Source: Watersipora subatra
Lineage: Eukaryota > Bryozoa > Gymnolaemata > Cheilostomatida > Watersiporidae
DNA: 64,000 nt
Direction: 5' to 3'
NCBI RefSeq assembly: GCF_963576615.1
Contig: NC_088716.1
Span: 60,792,228 to 60,856,227, forward strand
The position numbers were made by a program, and so were the translations under genes. The notes beneath the pieces are model-generated. The model saw nothing but the letters and a program-made list of their open reading frames with translations. It was not told the origin of the DNA and made no database searches. This document shows, one piece after another, positions 11,501 through 24,659 of this stretch; the first letter of the stretch is position 1, and every line of letters starts with the position of its first letter.

Positions 11501-14500
11501 TGAAGTTGGGGTGAGCTAATCTTATGTCTTGCCACCGCTGACGGATGTACATATTTACTGTGAAGTCCTGAAAACATAAAGAAAGTCAGAACAAAGCTAG
11601 GGCTATTTTAGAGGATTGCATTATCTGGCTCTTTTTACGGTCTTATGCCAACTCAGAACATGAAAAAGGGTGTCATGCCATGCAAAATATGTATTTTTAA
11701 TATGAGAACAGTATTGCTTGTATTCTCCATCCTGTTCATAACTAATATCAGTTTGTCTCATAAAAAGATTGTCAGCTAACAAGCACCTGCTGACTCAAGT
11801 CGATAACTCTAGTGGTTTTGAGGCTGATTCTGAACAAGCAGGTCTAAGAGGTGTATAATGAGGCTCTCAATTGCATGGCTCTTAGAGCCCCATAATTTTA
11901 ACTAGTGTGTTCCATTATTGTGTAATGTGTAATGTTACAGATCTTCAGACTCGACATCACAACGCAAACGGACCAGCTATGATAGCACGTATTGTATTAA
12001 CTCTATCAGCCAAATGTATAAATGCTGAGCCATATGCTATAAACCAAAAATTTTCTTTCTACCCAATTTATTTTCTCTTCAGCTTTAAAGAGAACTTTAG
12101 AGGGTTGAGCGTAGCAATCTTATAACATTGATAAGGAGCGGGCAATCCCTTAAAAATCAAGTGTACTGTCTGCTCAGCTCACTGCAAGCAGAGGCTGTGC
12201 ACGTGTATGCGTGTGTTTTTAATAGCAGTGTTGCCCAAACAATGGCTTTGGCCCTAACAATATTAGCTGGACATATCTGAGTTCAGTGGCAAAAAACTAT
12301 CAACAGCTGAAGACGTGTCCAGTTTCAAAGAGAAATTTAAGTTGGAAACCATTTTTGTCACCAACAGTGGCCTCTTTTTGGAATTGAGCCCCAACTTGTT
12401 GTTTGTAGGTCAGGAGTTTTAGATCACTAGGTGACGGCTGCTCTCATACTAGGGCGCTAGGGCTAATAAACTGATTTTTATGTTGACGCTACTTAGTTTG
12501 GTTGCTAGACCAATTTTAATTCCCCATATCGTTTTCACTGATGGGCCGGGTGCTAATTATTTCAAGCTCCTTTAACTCACCATATCTTTCTCACTGATGG
12601 CGCTAAGGCTAATCACATACACGTCGACTCCTACGCTGATAGCCTCTCCTCCTGTAATGTAGAATACTTTTGACAAGACAGAGACATGACTAGCTCAACC
12701 CAAGCCATATTCCCCCGAGCTAGTAAAGCTTCATTGGAATGGAATTGTTATTTTAAGATGGTAAATTATTTTTCAAGCTCAATGAATAATCAATAGATCT
12801 CTAGTAAGATTGTATCCTGTTTATAAAGGTACACATGAGTTTCACAAAAAATGTATAAAATTCATTCCGCATCTTCTGAATGGGTGTTAGGCTATTTTCC
12901 TATGAGACTTCAGCCAGTGATAAGCCAATCAGATGTTAGATATAGAGTGATGGCTGTAGCTCTATGTGTATAAATGAAGTTAAGCCACCAACACAACAGA
13001 AGTAGTTAGGAATTTTAGTGTGAACATGAAAATGTGTTAGAATTAAAAAAGCTTTCAAAGGAGTAAATGTCACTAAAACTTAAAGAAACAGGAGTAAAAG
13101 TTAGCAGAGATAATATATTTTGTATATGTAATAAAAAGGAGTAGAGCCCTTTTTATAGTATAAACAGATAATTGAAAGCGATTATAAAATAGAACATAAA
13201 TCTAAGCCTACACTAAACGTCTAAAATAAAAGATAGATGGTGCAAATATCAAACATATCTACAGGCAGCAGCGATTGGTTAAGACTCTCACCACTTTCTC
13301 TGAAAGTTGTCAACTCTATAAAATAAATACAGCATAGACATTGACAGTGAGATCTAATGATTACATTTACTGGATGAAGTTCAGAACGACTCGTACAGCA
13401 GAAAACTGTTGGCTGATCGATTCTATAGCAGGTTATTTAAAAGAATAGATACAGATACGTGTACATTAAAATATACCTGAGCGGAACTAGAGTTGTGCTA
13501 TCATTGCTCAAACACCAGTACACCTTTAAACCTATACACATATGGCTGAGCAGAACTGGAGTTGTGCTATCATTGCTCAAACACCAGTACACCTTTAAAC
13601 CTATACACATATGGCTGGCCAGAGTTTCTCATTATACAATACTTTGTATAACAACTTGAAAAACTCTGTTAAACATTTTCTTTTCTTATTCTAGACATTA
13701 CTCTCTAGAGTCAACTATATCAATAGTGTTTCAATATAAGGACTGCTGAAAGAAACTCTAATTATCTATGAACTGTCTCTCTACTTTTGTCATATTTCTT
13801 TCTCTCAGAACTTTAATCCAATCAGAAAAGATGCCCAAGAAGCAACTGGTGGCGCTGGAAACACTAACTGCGGGTAGGTTGCTGGGTACTGTAGTTTATA
13901 TTATCTGTCCGTAATATCGAGGCCCGCTAACTTTAATGGATATTTATATACACCTAAGATATGCAATTATAAGACCTCCTGAAGCACTCTAGTAATTGAG
14001 TAAACCCAGGATGGCGTGATATTGCGTCACATCAAATTCCGATGACAGCATTTTATAACAAAAAAACTAAAAGCGCAAACATCGGCTCGACAGACAGGAA
14101 ATTTAATGTCGCTAGACATATTTTATTTGAGGTCTGAAGGAGAAAATTTTGACAAAAAGTTTAGCTACCTTTTCAGTTTGTTCAAAAAGACCAAAATGAA
14201 CCGTGTCTTCTGTTTCCTCTTCGATATTTAATAGCCTTAAGTGCAGTGACTTTGTTGTTTTACTTCGCTAAACAAATATATTAGCCTACATCTCATTAGC
14301 TCATTAGCGTATCACGCATTCGCCACATTGATTAAATATAATATTCACCATTATCATCATTAGCGCTTGCGGCGTCTCTAGTACTTTTATCTTTTCATAT
14401 TCTCACTCCTGCCTAATAAAGCTGAATAGCCGCACATGAATAGCCTCCCGTCTCTGGAGCTTCTTCATACCAACTTCAGGCTCTACTCCACCACCCTCAT

Positions 14501-16243
14501 CGCTAATACTAAATGCCTGAGGCCAATTTAGTTTTAACTTTGTAAATTCAGTATATTTGGTAGAGTAGGAGTAAAGAAAGTAAAAAAAGGTAAACTCGAT
14601 ATCCTGTAGTGTCACAATAATTAGCTTATTGTGGCACCCTTATCCACCGCTTTTTCTAATTTTCGTACCAGACTCTAGTGAAGAACAGACCCAATATGAT
14701 GATGTAAAATAGACAGCACTTAGACTGAGGGATTATATTGTAGGTCTCCTACAAGAGTATATGGAAATGTAAAAGATGTATTGAGGCAGCGATATAAAAT
14801 CATGTTTAAAGGGTTTTAAAGCTTCCTACATCTCTAATGGTAAATGTAAGCGTAACCTTGTAAGCGTAACCTTAGCGAGACAGCTTGTTAATAATTTATT
14901 ACCGTGACCGGTAGAGAACCTTAACAAACTACAAAACGTATTAGTAGATAATCCTTTTGCAGTTGTATTTATTTTAAGTACCTACAGGACTATAGGGTTA
15001 AGTACCAACAGGATTATAGGGTTAAGTGCCTACAGGACTATAAGGTTAAGTACCTACAGGACTATACAGTTAAGTACCTACAGGACTATGGGGTTAAGTA
15101 CCTACAGGATTATAGGGTTAAGTACCAACAGGATTATAGGGTTAAGTACCTACAGAACTATAGGGTTAAGTACCTACATGACTATGGGATTAAGTACCTA
15201 CAGGATTATAAGGTTAAGTACCAACAGGATTATAGAGTTAAGTACCTACAGGATTATAGGGTTAAGTACCTACAGGACTATAGGATTAAATACCAACAGG
15301 ACTATAGGGTTAAGTACTTACAGGACTATAGGGTTAAGTGACTACAGGGCTATAAGGCGGGTCATCTAGCTGTTTACTTTTGCAGAAGTATAAGTTTTTG
15401 ATTTGTGTTCTTCTCTTCTTAGTCTAAGCTCGCGACTAAAGCTCATCAAGGCTCATCATAGATAATAGATGGCAAGCCTATTTCTTATATACTAACGAAT
15501 GTAACTTATATTTACATACTAGTAGTATCAAAAGATATAACATGAGAGGCAGAACTTAGAAAATAAACTGTCATTCCATTTTCAGCCTCTGCTGTCTATC
15601 TAGCTCGCATCGGAATAGCTCCAAGCATCTGTAAATGCTGCGCTCTATGTAGGTAAGAGAAAAACACGCGCCTTTGCTTTTTAGTGTAAAAGGTCAAGGC
15701 TAAAAGAAAGGCTCAACGATCAACAATATATATTATAACAAATGGTAAAATCGGATGCGCTGCTGTTATCCGGTCAGCCTACAACCACAATATTTGCTAT
15801 AAGAATGACTTTATGACATAACGTTTCATTTATTTTCACATTGACATACATATTTATATCCAATCCTGCATATCAATCAGACACGTATGATTGGTATGGA
15901 TGTATACAAACTATATATTATGAGCACCATTTTCTAAAGCAATATTTTGAGTTTTAATTTTTGTGACAAATATATCAGCCTTTTGCGTGGTCTGTTTTTT
16001 TCCACCTTAAATTAATCACACTCAGCATAAATTTCTTTTACCATGTTGAAGGATCAAAGAGAGAGAGAGAGAGGAGAGAGAGAGAGGAGAGAGAGAGGAG
16101 AGAGAGAGGAGAGAGAGAGGAGAGAGAGAGGAGAGAGAGAGGAGAGAGAGAGGAGAGGAGAGAGGAGAGAGAGAAGAGAGAGAGGAGAGAGAGAGAGAGG
16201 AGAGAGAGAGGAGAGAGAGAGAGGAGAGAGAGAGAGGAGAGAG

Positions 16244-16309
<66 letters not shown>

Positions 16310-16334
16310 GAGAGAGAGGAGAGAGAGGAGAGGG

Positions 16335-16394
<60 letters not shown>

Positions 16395-19300
16395 GAGAGA
16401 GAGAGGAGAGAGAGGAGAGAGAGGAGAGGGAGAGGAGAGAGAGAGGAGAGAGAGAGGAGAGAGAGAGGAGAGAGAGAGGAGAGAGAGAGGAGAGAGAGAG
16501 GAGAGAGAGGAGAGAGAGGAGAGAAGAGAGAGAGAGGAGAGAGAGGAGAGAGAGAGGAGAGAGAGGAGAGAGCTCAGTGAGGCCATCTTTTCAATAAGCC
16601 AGCAACTAAACTCTTTAGCAACTACGCTGACAAAAACAAGGAGTCATCAACTCTTTGTCACAAGTATTGACTGAGGAAGTCGGATTTTAAGTTGAAATTT
16701 CCAAGGTTTGGCACAAAGCCAAATGTTGGTTTGTTTCTTTGGTTCGGTGGTACATACGGTGGTGTCGACCACAGGTTCGGTGGAATTTACGGTGGTGTCG
16801 ACCACAGGTTCTTCTACCTGCACCTTACACAACAGTTGACGGCCAAAAGGGAAAAAATCCTCTGTTTTTTAATAACATAAAATTCTCACAAACTAATAAA
16901 CAAATCACCTCCAATAACACATTGATGTGGGTTCATGACCCGTTTCAGCAAAACACACTAGTCCTGAGGTATGAAGGAGTTACGAGTACTTGCGCTGTTA
17001 GGCAACTACCACTGAGGTTCTATAAAGCTGTGCATTAATAACAAATATATTCATACCTAACAGTGAAGTAGACCAAAACCCTCTCATCAAACTCATCTAA
17101 GAAAGGTTGGCTATGCATCAGACCCGTCTATTAAGGGTAGAACTAAAATCTGACTAATTAGCAAACATATAACCATCTTTCTCAAAGTTTTATGAATATA
17201 ACAGCCTCAAACATGTGGGGTGACTACTAGTTATTTATAAGCATTTTGATGATCAAAATGAGGCTAATTTGAATGAAGTTATCCATTCAATTTTGCAAAT
17301 GTTTGTATTTGCTGCCGTTGTACTTCCTCTTAATAAAAACACTTCTAAGAAAATGAACTCATAGCTTTGTTAGCTTTAGTCAGCGATTACGCAACTATTG
17401 GGCAGCACGCTGCTAAAGACGCTTCTAATAATCCAGTCACATGAGCAACATATGCAAAATATCGACTTAACGGCAGCATATGGCAGCAGAAATTTGCATC
17501 CACCATAGTTATAATCTTACTTCTAGACTGCCTGTAGGACAGAAATATTACGATTGGCTGTATTATGTTTAGAAGTTGACGATTTTGGAAAGCACCTACT
17601 TCTGTGATGTTACTATGTGCCCGAGTTAACAGGTGCCAGCTCCAACTATTTTTGAGTGCGAAGTAGGAAATAAATTATTTAAACCCCTGACAAGCACACT
17701 TTAAAAAACAAGAATGAGAATGCAAAAGAAATGCAAACGGGTAAGTCCTGGAATAATAGAGGCTGTATGTGATGGCACTGCGAATCTGTCTGCCATCTGT
17801 TCTCTTTTTTATTGGTCAGCGATTATTAACTCTACTAAGACTATAACATTCAGACAACAACATTGGTGTTTGGTGTCTATTTAAGTGTTTGTCATTGTAT
17901 AAACTTTGAAATATATTTAGGGCTCAGCTACAATCATATTACTATGAAGCCGTCACACTTTGGCTTCATATTTTTTTGTAGAAAAAATTTTGAACAATTT
18001 TACAAAAAGAACTGACACCAATATCGACCTATTCACCATATTAAATGTAGACAAAAGTTTAGCCGGCAAATCATTAATTAAGTGATGAGTTAGTTTACAA
18101 GCATGTATAGTTTTAGTTACTATATCCAGCCGCCTGCGCAGTTTAGCTTAGGCTTTATAATAGTGTAAGGGGCTCCATTGAGAATTGAATGTCCTTGATC
18201 AATTACACTAGAAAACTCCGCTACTCCTAGGGGTCCTTTTTGTGACAATGGTGAAATACAGCATCTCTTTGTAAGAACATTGTTTGCTAAAGACAGAACT
18301 CATCGTATAAGCATAGACCAAGAACCAATTGAATACAGGCTGTGTTCGAATATGCCCAAGTTTATACCGATGAGTGAGATCGAGCTCTATGTAATCTTTT
18401 GTCTATATAAGCTAGTTATAAAGCTATCCACTAGCCTGAGTAGGGTGCTTGCAGTATCCTACCCTGTGAGGGCACTTTCAAACTACCTACATGAATAGGT
18501 ATGTGTAGATGTACATGTGAGATAATCAGATTCTGATCTCATGCCCCTGAAGATTATAGGGAAAGTATGGTAATTAATACCTTAAAAAATAATTGAGTTC
18601 GATAAGGTTCAATGATAATGGATAAACGCATGCATGGCAAGACATCATTAAAAGCCATAACCAGTGATCTATATAAATATTTTTAAGTTTTGAGGCTACG
18701 ACAAGTTAATCCTTGCGCATTCGTCGGATGATGAAAATGTTCTACTGGATTCATTGGCAGGCCATCAGGTGACTCTAACTCCAGGTACATATATGGATAT
18801 GCGTACGAATGAACCAATGTTTAACATGTATAACACTGCGTCATAGATATTTTTATATATTTTAGCTCACATTTCCTCAAGGGTAAACAATTCTGAACCA
18901 TCCTAAGTATCCACTAAAATAAACACAAACTAATGATATTGATTTGGGTAATTTATACACTTCTACTCTTACAAATGTATTGGTAAAAATTTCGAGTATT
19001 TATGAAAGAGTGGAGTGTATCAACAAAAAACTACAGTTTTATTAGCTCTGAGGCTTGTACAAGTAGCGCAGACACGCAGGTAAAAGCCGAAGCACCTAAT
19101 CCATGTTGTACAAAGCATCAAATGCTGCATATCAAGTTAGTTACTTGCACTTTTAGTTTTTGTAAAATTATCTCTTGCAGAATCAGACAAGAAGAGAATA
19201 GAGACAGAAGCAGGAATAAACAGAAGGAATAGAAAAGTTGATTGTATAAATAGAGAAAGGAAAGGATGAGGGACTCTGAGTAGGAGAAAGAAGGGGGAAA

Positions 19301-22282
19301 AGAGGAGAATGATGAGGAGGAGAAAGCCTCTATTCAAACAAAGTACCACCGATGGCATCACTTTATTCCTTTCCTTGACATTTAGAGATAGTTGCTGATT
19401 TAGTAGATTATTGAGGCTAAGTTTTCTAGCGAAGTCTATGTTAGCAGTGAGAGATGTTCATTATTGTATAACATGCGAGTTGATTGCAGATAGATGGTAA
19501 CATTATCATCAACATCATTTAACTCGCTCACCTTAGCATTTGTGTTACTGGTTTCAAATTCCTGCATAAAGTATGCCCAGATTATCTGTATTGATCCTTT
19601 TACATATATAACAAACATTGTTTTCTATTCCGTGACATCAACATTCTACGCCCACTGTCATATGTTTCAGTTTATGAAATGTCTGTTACTACAACCTTCA
19701 ATTCACTATCCTGACTCATCTGCAGTACTATTAGATTACCAACTTTTAAAATGCTTTTGTTCAACTCACTCGATAAGTTTTGGTTTTTGTGTTTGCTTTT
19801 TTATTCCTTTTAGCTTGTAACAAAAAGATCATCTTGTTGATGAATACCAATATAAAGCTATAGAACATTAATCGCTCGCAATCTCTCAAAGATCAAGTAT
19901 GACGTCTGCTTAGTTTACTGCAAGCAGAGGCTGGGTCCGATGGAGAGGGAACTTCGACATGTTCAGTTGCGTTGCGGAGAGCATTTTAACGTTAGATGAC
20001 ATTCCTGTCACCACCAGTGACCTCGGTTGGGTATTAAACCCCAACATGTTGTTCATAGGTTAGGTTAGGTTGCTTTCAGCTTATGAAGGCAACTATTTGA
20101 AGGAAGTGGGTTTACTAAGAGACACCTGTGACGTGTGGGAGACCGAAAGATGCCTATAGAACTTAACAATTACTGGTATAAAGATAAATATATCATTGCA
20201 TCTCATACGTTTAAAGCCTTGCTGAGGGAATTTTATGCACAGCATCAATAGATATAGACGGAGTGAATAAATATATAATAAGCCAATAAATAAGTGAACA
20301 CAATTCCACAAATATAGCAGTATGTTTTCTCAATCAATTAACCAACTGAATAAACATAATCATACTACTTACAAATATATGGGCTCATGAGGTTGCTTAC
20401 AAAAACGACATCAATACAAATTGTATTTCCACTAAAGCCTCGGGCTTTACGCTAGTGACACTACAATACAGGTATTTGTGAGGCATGTTATACAGTACGT
20501 ATATATTATTAACCACCCACCTTGTATGGACTCAATCAGTGTAAAGGGCATTCTAATTATTTCCTACGCAGAATTATCTCATGAATTTAGTTTTAATGTC
20601 TCAAGTTGCTTGGAGATTACATATTAATGCAATGAGCTCTCTAACATACCTCAATAGCAATACATGCAATGTATTTCAAAGAGAACAATTGGAAATACAG
20701 AACTATTAAAACTTGTGGAGATGTCATAGAAAGAACAAGGACATAAATTTTGAAAAAAAAATTACACTTGTTAATCGATAGACTCACTAAAAGCGTGATC
20801 AGGAATATTAGGCTGGCTCAGTGTAACTGTATCTCCCTTTCGAGGATGTTTGTAAAGAACGAGGTAGCCATTCTATTTCTCTAATAGTCACACGCGATGT
20901 TAACTAGTGTAATTATTATTATTACTACAACTATTACTATCTAGTATCTATATATATATTATGCATATATATATTTCTCAAAGTATGTCTGTGCATAGTA
21001 TGTCGTTATGTCTGTCTGCATTCCGGCTATAGCTATTATTAGAATAGCCTATCTGGGCAACAATGCTGACGCAATGTCATTGCCTATCGGCATTTGAAGC
21101 TTACTAACTAGGTTAGTAGAATTTTCCATTGGCAATGTGCCAGGCCACTTGGCAATGACCCGCCATTTGCTGGAGAGTTGCCTGCCAGCAAGAGGTAAGC
21201 AGATCTCACCACTTCTCATTGTTTATAAACTGATTTTTAATACCCTGGCAACCCGGGAGGCACAGCTAGTTACTATTTATTTTTGAAGTTCACTTATTCT
21301 CACTTCTCACTTTTCAGGTAAGATAAGGTTTTGACAGCTGAGTAGCCTTAAACTTTAACTATATGCTTCTACAACAGCGGGACAGCAGGTCATCACAAGC
21401 CTGAGGACAAACAGTTGTATCCGAGAAACTCTCTGGAGGCTATCTCTATTAATGCCACCCATCGTCAGAGAACCTTTCTCTGAAGGTTAATTGGATGTTG
21501 AGAAGGTATTTGAAATCCCTATAGACAACATATGATGGTGATATTAAATAATATAGACTAATAGATTACATAAATCTTAGCTGTTACGAGATACTAGAGT
21601 CAGGAGGCTCTTGTTTAAGAGATATTATAGTAACAAACATGTATCTGAAACAAAGTCTGGGATTGTTAGGCCATGTACACAGAATAGAACAAGACAGGTT
21701 TCTGTGTCAACTATTATACTCGCAACTATATGATGGTTAGTGAAATCCAGGAAGGCCTAGACTCAGCTATAAAGATGTAGCGAAAAGGAAGTTAAAATGG
21801 AGGCAGATCAATACACGCTCATGGCAGATGACTGATTGTAATTGAGCTGATTAAAGATCTGTTATCATATGTAAGTCACAACCATAGACAGTTTATTTAC
21901 CTCGACTGACTTCGAGAGAGAAATATGTATCAAATGTATTATTTGAGGCCGTATTGCATCAGTGGTTGGTCTTATCGGGTAAAGTCTTTTGAAACACAGA
22001 TACACATCTAGTAGTCTAATATCAAATGATTTAGCTCGCTATAGATTTAATGAGCAAAGGCTAGCTGTAAGAAAACCTTTATTTCTAGCATTTGAAATTT
22101 TAGACATAAAAATTCTACTGTTCCAGGCTCACTGTACAGAGCAACAATGATATACCGCTAACATACCTTTTGGAGGGCGCACGTTTTTGTCATAGTTTTC
22201 GTATACTTCACGGACAGCCTTTACCACATTGTCCTCACTAGGCACCTCCTTGCAAGCTACTCCTAGTAGAGCCAGACATAGC
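5559..22282 (-). CDS. Cys-loop ligand-gated chloride channel subunit (GluCl/glycine-receptor type), N-terminal exon missing
   Basis: Exons in coding order: 22167-22282, 12581-12651, 11261-11567, 10575-10718, 10109-10293, 8200-8367, 6215-6371 (less certain), 5559-5719. All boundaries are GT-AG with matching phases, giving about 435 codons. The first exon opens inside a split codon and encodes the end of a hydrophobic leader ([10 protein letters not shown]), then an N-terminal helix. Exon 3 holds the Cys-loop: C, 13 residues including Y-P-F-D, then C. Exon 4 ends and exon 5 begins a second Cys pair ([13 protein letters not shown]), typical of glycine and glutamate-gated anion channels. Exon 5 contains M1 ([14 protein letters not shown]) and M2 ([14 protein letters not shown]). 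Exon 6 contains M3 ([14 protein letters not shown] onward). The last exon holds M4 ([22 protein letters not shown]) and the stop. The M3-M4 loop is short, about 70 residues. The initiator Met must lie in an upstream exon, beyond 22290. It is an anion channel by family signature; the agonist cannot be told. Confidence 0.88.
6215..6371 (-). CDS. Candidate M3-M4 intracellular-loop exon of the channel gene
   Basis: This minus-strand segment is open, hydrophilic ([19 protein letters not shown]) and 157 nt long. That is exactly the 3n+1 length needed to join the phase-0 end of the M3 exon to the phase-2 start of the M4 exon. The acceptor follows a TTTTCAAG tract. The donor G|GTTGGT is weak. The plus strand is also open here and has its own AG and GT (a frame with [20 protein letters not shown]), so the strand is not certain. 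Confidence 0.5.
7106..7285. repeat. Tandem repeat of about 57 bp, three copies
   Basis: Three nearly identical copies, each containing GCACCACTGTCTAGACTGAC and CAACAACTACTCTTTAC. Located in an intron of the channel gene. Confidence 0.9.
8836..9222. repeat. C/T-rich low-complexity tract (CCTTCACACCCCC units)
   Basis: An irregular, strongly strand-asymmetric array of CCTTCACAC plus C-runs. Long open frames on the plus strand encode only Pro/Ser/His/Thr repeats and are not real genes. It lies in the intron between the M1-M2 and M3 exons of the channel. Confidence 0.9.
10310..10430. mobile_element. Solo terminus of the P-type element next to a splice acceptor
   Basis: Begins CATGGATATAGTAAACCCTAG and aligns for about 120 bases with the left end of the P-type element at 24442. 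Shared blocks are AGCAAAAGTGAGGCCTATAAT and TGATGTGCATCACAGC. It starts 17 bases from the exon that begins the channel M1 region (acceptor at 10294), so it fills much of a 281-base intron. Confidence 0.75.
10880..11178. repeat. Degenerate repeat of about 20 bp (CTCTGTGAACCTACCAGAG)
   Basis: About a dozen diverged copies around GTGAACCTA. Located in the channel intron between the exons ending at 11261 and starting at 10718. Both strands have open frames from the repetition only. Confidence 0.8.
12125..12440. repeat. Interspersed repeat, copy 1 (paired with 19850-20075)
   Basis: Shares blocks with 19850-20075: CTGCAAGCAGAGGCTG, CAAGTGTACTGTCTGCT versus CAAGTATGACGTCTGCT, GTCACCAACAGTGGCCTC versus GTCACCACCAGTGACCTC, and CCCCAACTTGTTGTTTGTAGG versus CCCCAACATGTTGTTCATAGG. 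Non-coding; family not recognised. Confidence 0.65.
13475..13622. repeat. Direct repeat of about 75 bp, two copies
   Basis: Two copies sharing GTTGTGCTATCATTGCTC and CACCTTTAAACCTATACAC, in direct orientation and almost identical. Confidence 0.9.
14970..15352. repeat. 24-bp tandem repeat (about 16 copies)
   Basis: The unit is close to TTAAGTACCTACAGGACTAT plus AGGG, with scattered substitutions. The open frame across it is a product of the unit being divisible by three. Confidence 0.9.
16050..16575. repeat. (GA)n / GAGAGAGAGG microsatellite
   Basis: About 525 bases of GA with interspersed GG, purine-only on the plus strand. Open frames on both strands (Arg/Glu or Ser/Leu) are artefacts. Assembly length here is unreliable. 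Confidence 0.95.
16735..16815. repeat. Direct repeat, two copies (GGTGGTGTCGACCACAGGTTC)
   Basis: Two copies of a 36-base unit containing ACGGTGGTGTCGACCACAGG. GTCGAC makes each copy partly palindromic. Within the large channel intron. Confidence 0.8.
19850..20075. repeat. Interspersed repeat, copy 2 (paired with 12125-12440)
   Basis: Same blocks and same orientation as copy 1. It is shorter because of internal differences and ends in a short GGTTA run. Confidence 0.65.
20945..21272 (-). mobile_element. Composite interspersed repeat, copy a
   Basis: On the minus strand it starts CTAGCTGTGCCTCCCGGG. It continues through TATTAAAAATCAGTTTATAAACAATGAGAAG and ends with ATAGCTATAGCCGGAATGCA and then CTTTGAGAAATATATAT. 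The same head and tail are found at 36795-37071, 52315-53432 and 57602-58087; the head alone is at 54248-54345. Confidence 0.75.
21570..21845 (+). pseudogene. LINE retrotransposon relic (C-terminal end of reverse-transcriptase ORF)
   Basis: Conceptual plus-strand reading gives an [17 protein letters not shown] stretch, then [20 protein letters not shown], then a [21 protein letters not shown] stretch. This is the familiar tail of LINE ORF2 proteins (GHV-R-M, then GRP-LRYKD). In-frame stops and a frameshift break it. No intact RT domain is present. Confidence 0.6.
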
Positions 22283-24433
22283 CTGTGGGCACATCGTGAG
22301 AAGTTAAAGATTACATAAAAATAAGGAATGATCCAGCAAATGACAGGAAGTGCTTAGACTAATTTGTAAGTTTGAGAGGATATTGATATTGACAGCGACA
22401 ACACTTCTTGCGTCTGCCTAAATGCAGGCCAGAGAAGTTGAGACTAACTATTCAGAAATAAAAAGGACTTAGCCTTCAGGCTTAGTCCTTTTCATTTCTA
22501 AAGAAGCTCAAACAGTATGAAGATGATGCGGCTAACAAGATTTAAGATGGCTGCCGCATGTACAAGAAAAGTTTTTGTATCTTAATATTCGAAATCAAGC
22601 AATAAAACATAGCAGGATTGATCTATTGTAATTTAGTTAAAACTGTCCAGTGTCATTGTTGGCATGATGTGATCAATTTTATAGACACGAGAGACGCATG
22701 AGACACGAGAGAGACGCATGAGACATACCTCTAATAAATGTAAAATTAAAAATAACTTTAAATTATGCATGAATTTTAACTGAATGAACTAAACTGCCGA
22801 CAATGGAATTAAAAACTGCTCAATGGTCAGTATTAATAAATAGTTGGCTTAAATAAGTGTACCTAGCTCCAACTACTGACCCCCACTAACAATGCTGACT
22901 CCTACTGTTGCTCCCACTCTCTGATCTCCCCTATTGACAACTACTACTGATACCTACAAGTGATTTTTACTGCTGACCTCTGCCACCGAACCCTTCTGCT
23001 GACTGCTGCCGATGACACTTACTGCTGACTTTAGCTAAGATATTCACAAGCAAATGTTCTTGATGTGATGTCATCAAGGTTTTTAGAAATTTACGCCATG
23101 CGATATTTTAGGAAGAATTTTATTACTAAATGTCTCTAAAAATATAGTTTTTGTTTTTCTAAATAATATGCATTTACCATGTTTACAAGCATTGTCTCTC
23201 AAAGCTGTCTGAAATCTGAATATCAGTTATTAAAGTGTGATTCCTTACAAAACAGCTAAAGTTGAGCGATGTATAGGTACATAGTCTAAGTACTCCTAAT
23301 TGACTTCTTCATGACTATCAATTCAAAAGCGCTAGAACCTTAGAGTTGTATACTTATCAGGTTAGACAACCAAGAGTAAAAGTAATATTCAAATGGTTTA
23401 AATCTGAAAAAAGCTTTGGTGTTTCCGTGATTCTTTGATTTGGATGTCTTTAATGTTTTTAAAAACTCAGCAATGAACCATTTGCAGGGCTCACCAAAAT
23501 TACAAAAAACATCTGTACATCGAATAGCGCAAAGTTAATTAATGAACAAACGAGTAGTGTGAAGGGAAGGAGGTAGAGCGCCCTTCCCTCTCCCTCGTTA
23601 TGGGGCAAAATTCTATCAGTGGCAAACCTTTTTAATAAATATTTATGCACAATAATATAGACTATAGACTTTCACAAATTAGTATCTGCTTTTGAATAAC
23701 CGATATAAAACTATCGTTAAATCCAACTTTTACCGTATATACAACTAACTACCTTATATTGGCATAATGCCAGCAAGAAATGTTCCTTCAAAGGTGGTTA
23801 TTAAACTGAAGGACTTGTAGCTTATCTGTCGAGGAGATCTGATTGGCTCATGCTTATACTGCAGCTCTGGTACAAACGTTGCATCGTGCTGGTCTGACGA
23901 ACTGTATTGTATATTTTGAGAAGCTCAAAGTTTATATGAAGCCTTCATTTGGTAACAAGTTTGCTTCACAGACACTAGTCTGTAGTATTTAAATAAGGGC
24001 AGATTGCTATGGAATGAGTTTAGCTGCTAGGCACACTTGCATGCATATGCCAATACATTTGCCATCGCTAGGGTAACCACTTTGTAATATCGAGATGAAC
24101 CTCCGTTTGATTTGTTCAGGCACCACGCGGTCAAAGAACTGTATACAAATGCTAGCGATTACTACTGCTCATCAGACTCTGTATGATAAATAAACTAAAT
24201 TATAATAGTGATGAAGAGAGAACAAACAAAAATTAGTAAAAAATCATTATTCTTTATTTAAGAAATTTTAGCAAGTCAGTGGAACTGAGAGATCGTTTCA
24301 ATATATTGATTCTTAGATCTCAAGCTGTCCAATGTTTAGTCAATATTTGTTTCCTTCCAATCACATCATCTTCTACCCAATTTCCCGTGTCAGGTTCAGG
24401 TACTGTATCTTTGGAGTTGAACGTGACAGCTGT
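22283..24433. other. Region upstream of the channel signal-peptide exon
   Basis: Should contain either more of the first intron or the channel 5' end. I could not identify a start-codon exon or promoter. One near-perfect hairpin (22454-22499) is listed separately. Short repeats of GAGACGCATGAGACA occur near 22688-22727. Confidence 0.5.
22454..22499. repeat. Inverted repeat, 21-bp arms
   Basis: Arms 22454-22474 and 22479-22499 with a 4-base loop TTCA and two mismatches. The core is AAGGACTTAGCC opposite GGCTTAGTCCTT. Confidence 0.85.
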
Positions 24434-24659
24434 GTAGCACCCATAGATATAGAAAACCCTAGATTGGCAATAGCTATCATTACAATGGAGCAAAAGTGAG
24501 GCCTATAATTGGCTGTTGTTTTCACGACGTTACGTCCTAGTGATGTGCATCACAGCATCAAGGCCTTCAATTGAGCAATAAGTTTGGTAGTGGAAGCACG
24601 CTTGGCATGCTAGTTTTCAAGTCATAAACGTAACAATAAGACCAAATTCTTAGTGAAAT

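Larger units (their letters stand above)
12652..22166 (-). other. Large intron of the channel gene and its contents
   Basis: A 9.5-kb intron between the signal-peptide exon and the second exon. It holds the repeats listed separately at 13475-13622, 14970-15352, 16050-16575, 16735-16815, 19850-20075 and 20945-21272, plus a LINE relic near 21570-21845. No other coding exon is seen on either strand. Confidence 0.6.

Noticed and set aside
16038..16597. Long open frames on both strands (Ser/Leu and Arg/Glu rich)
   Set aside because: GA microsatellite; any frame is open.
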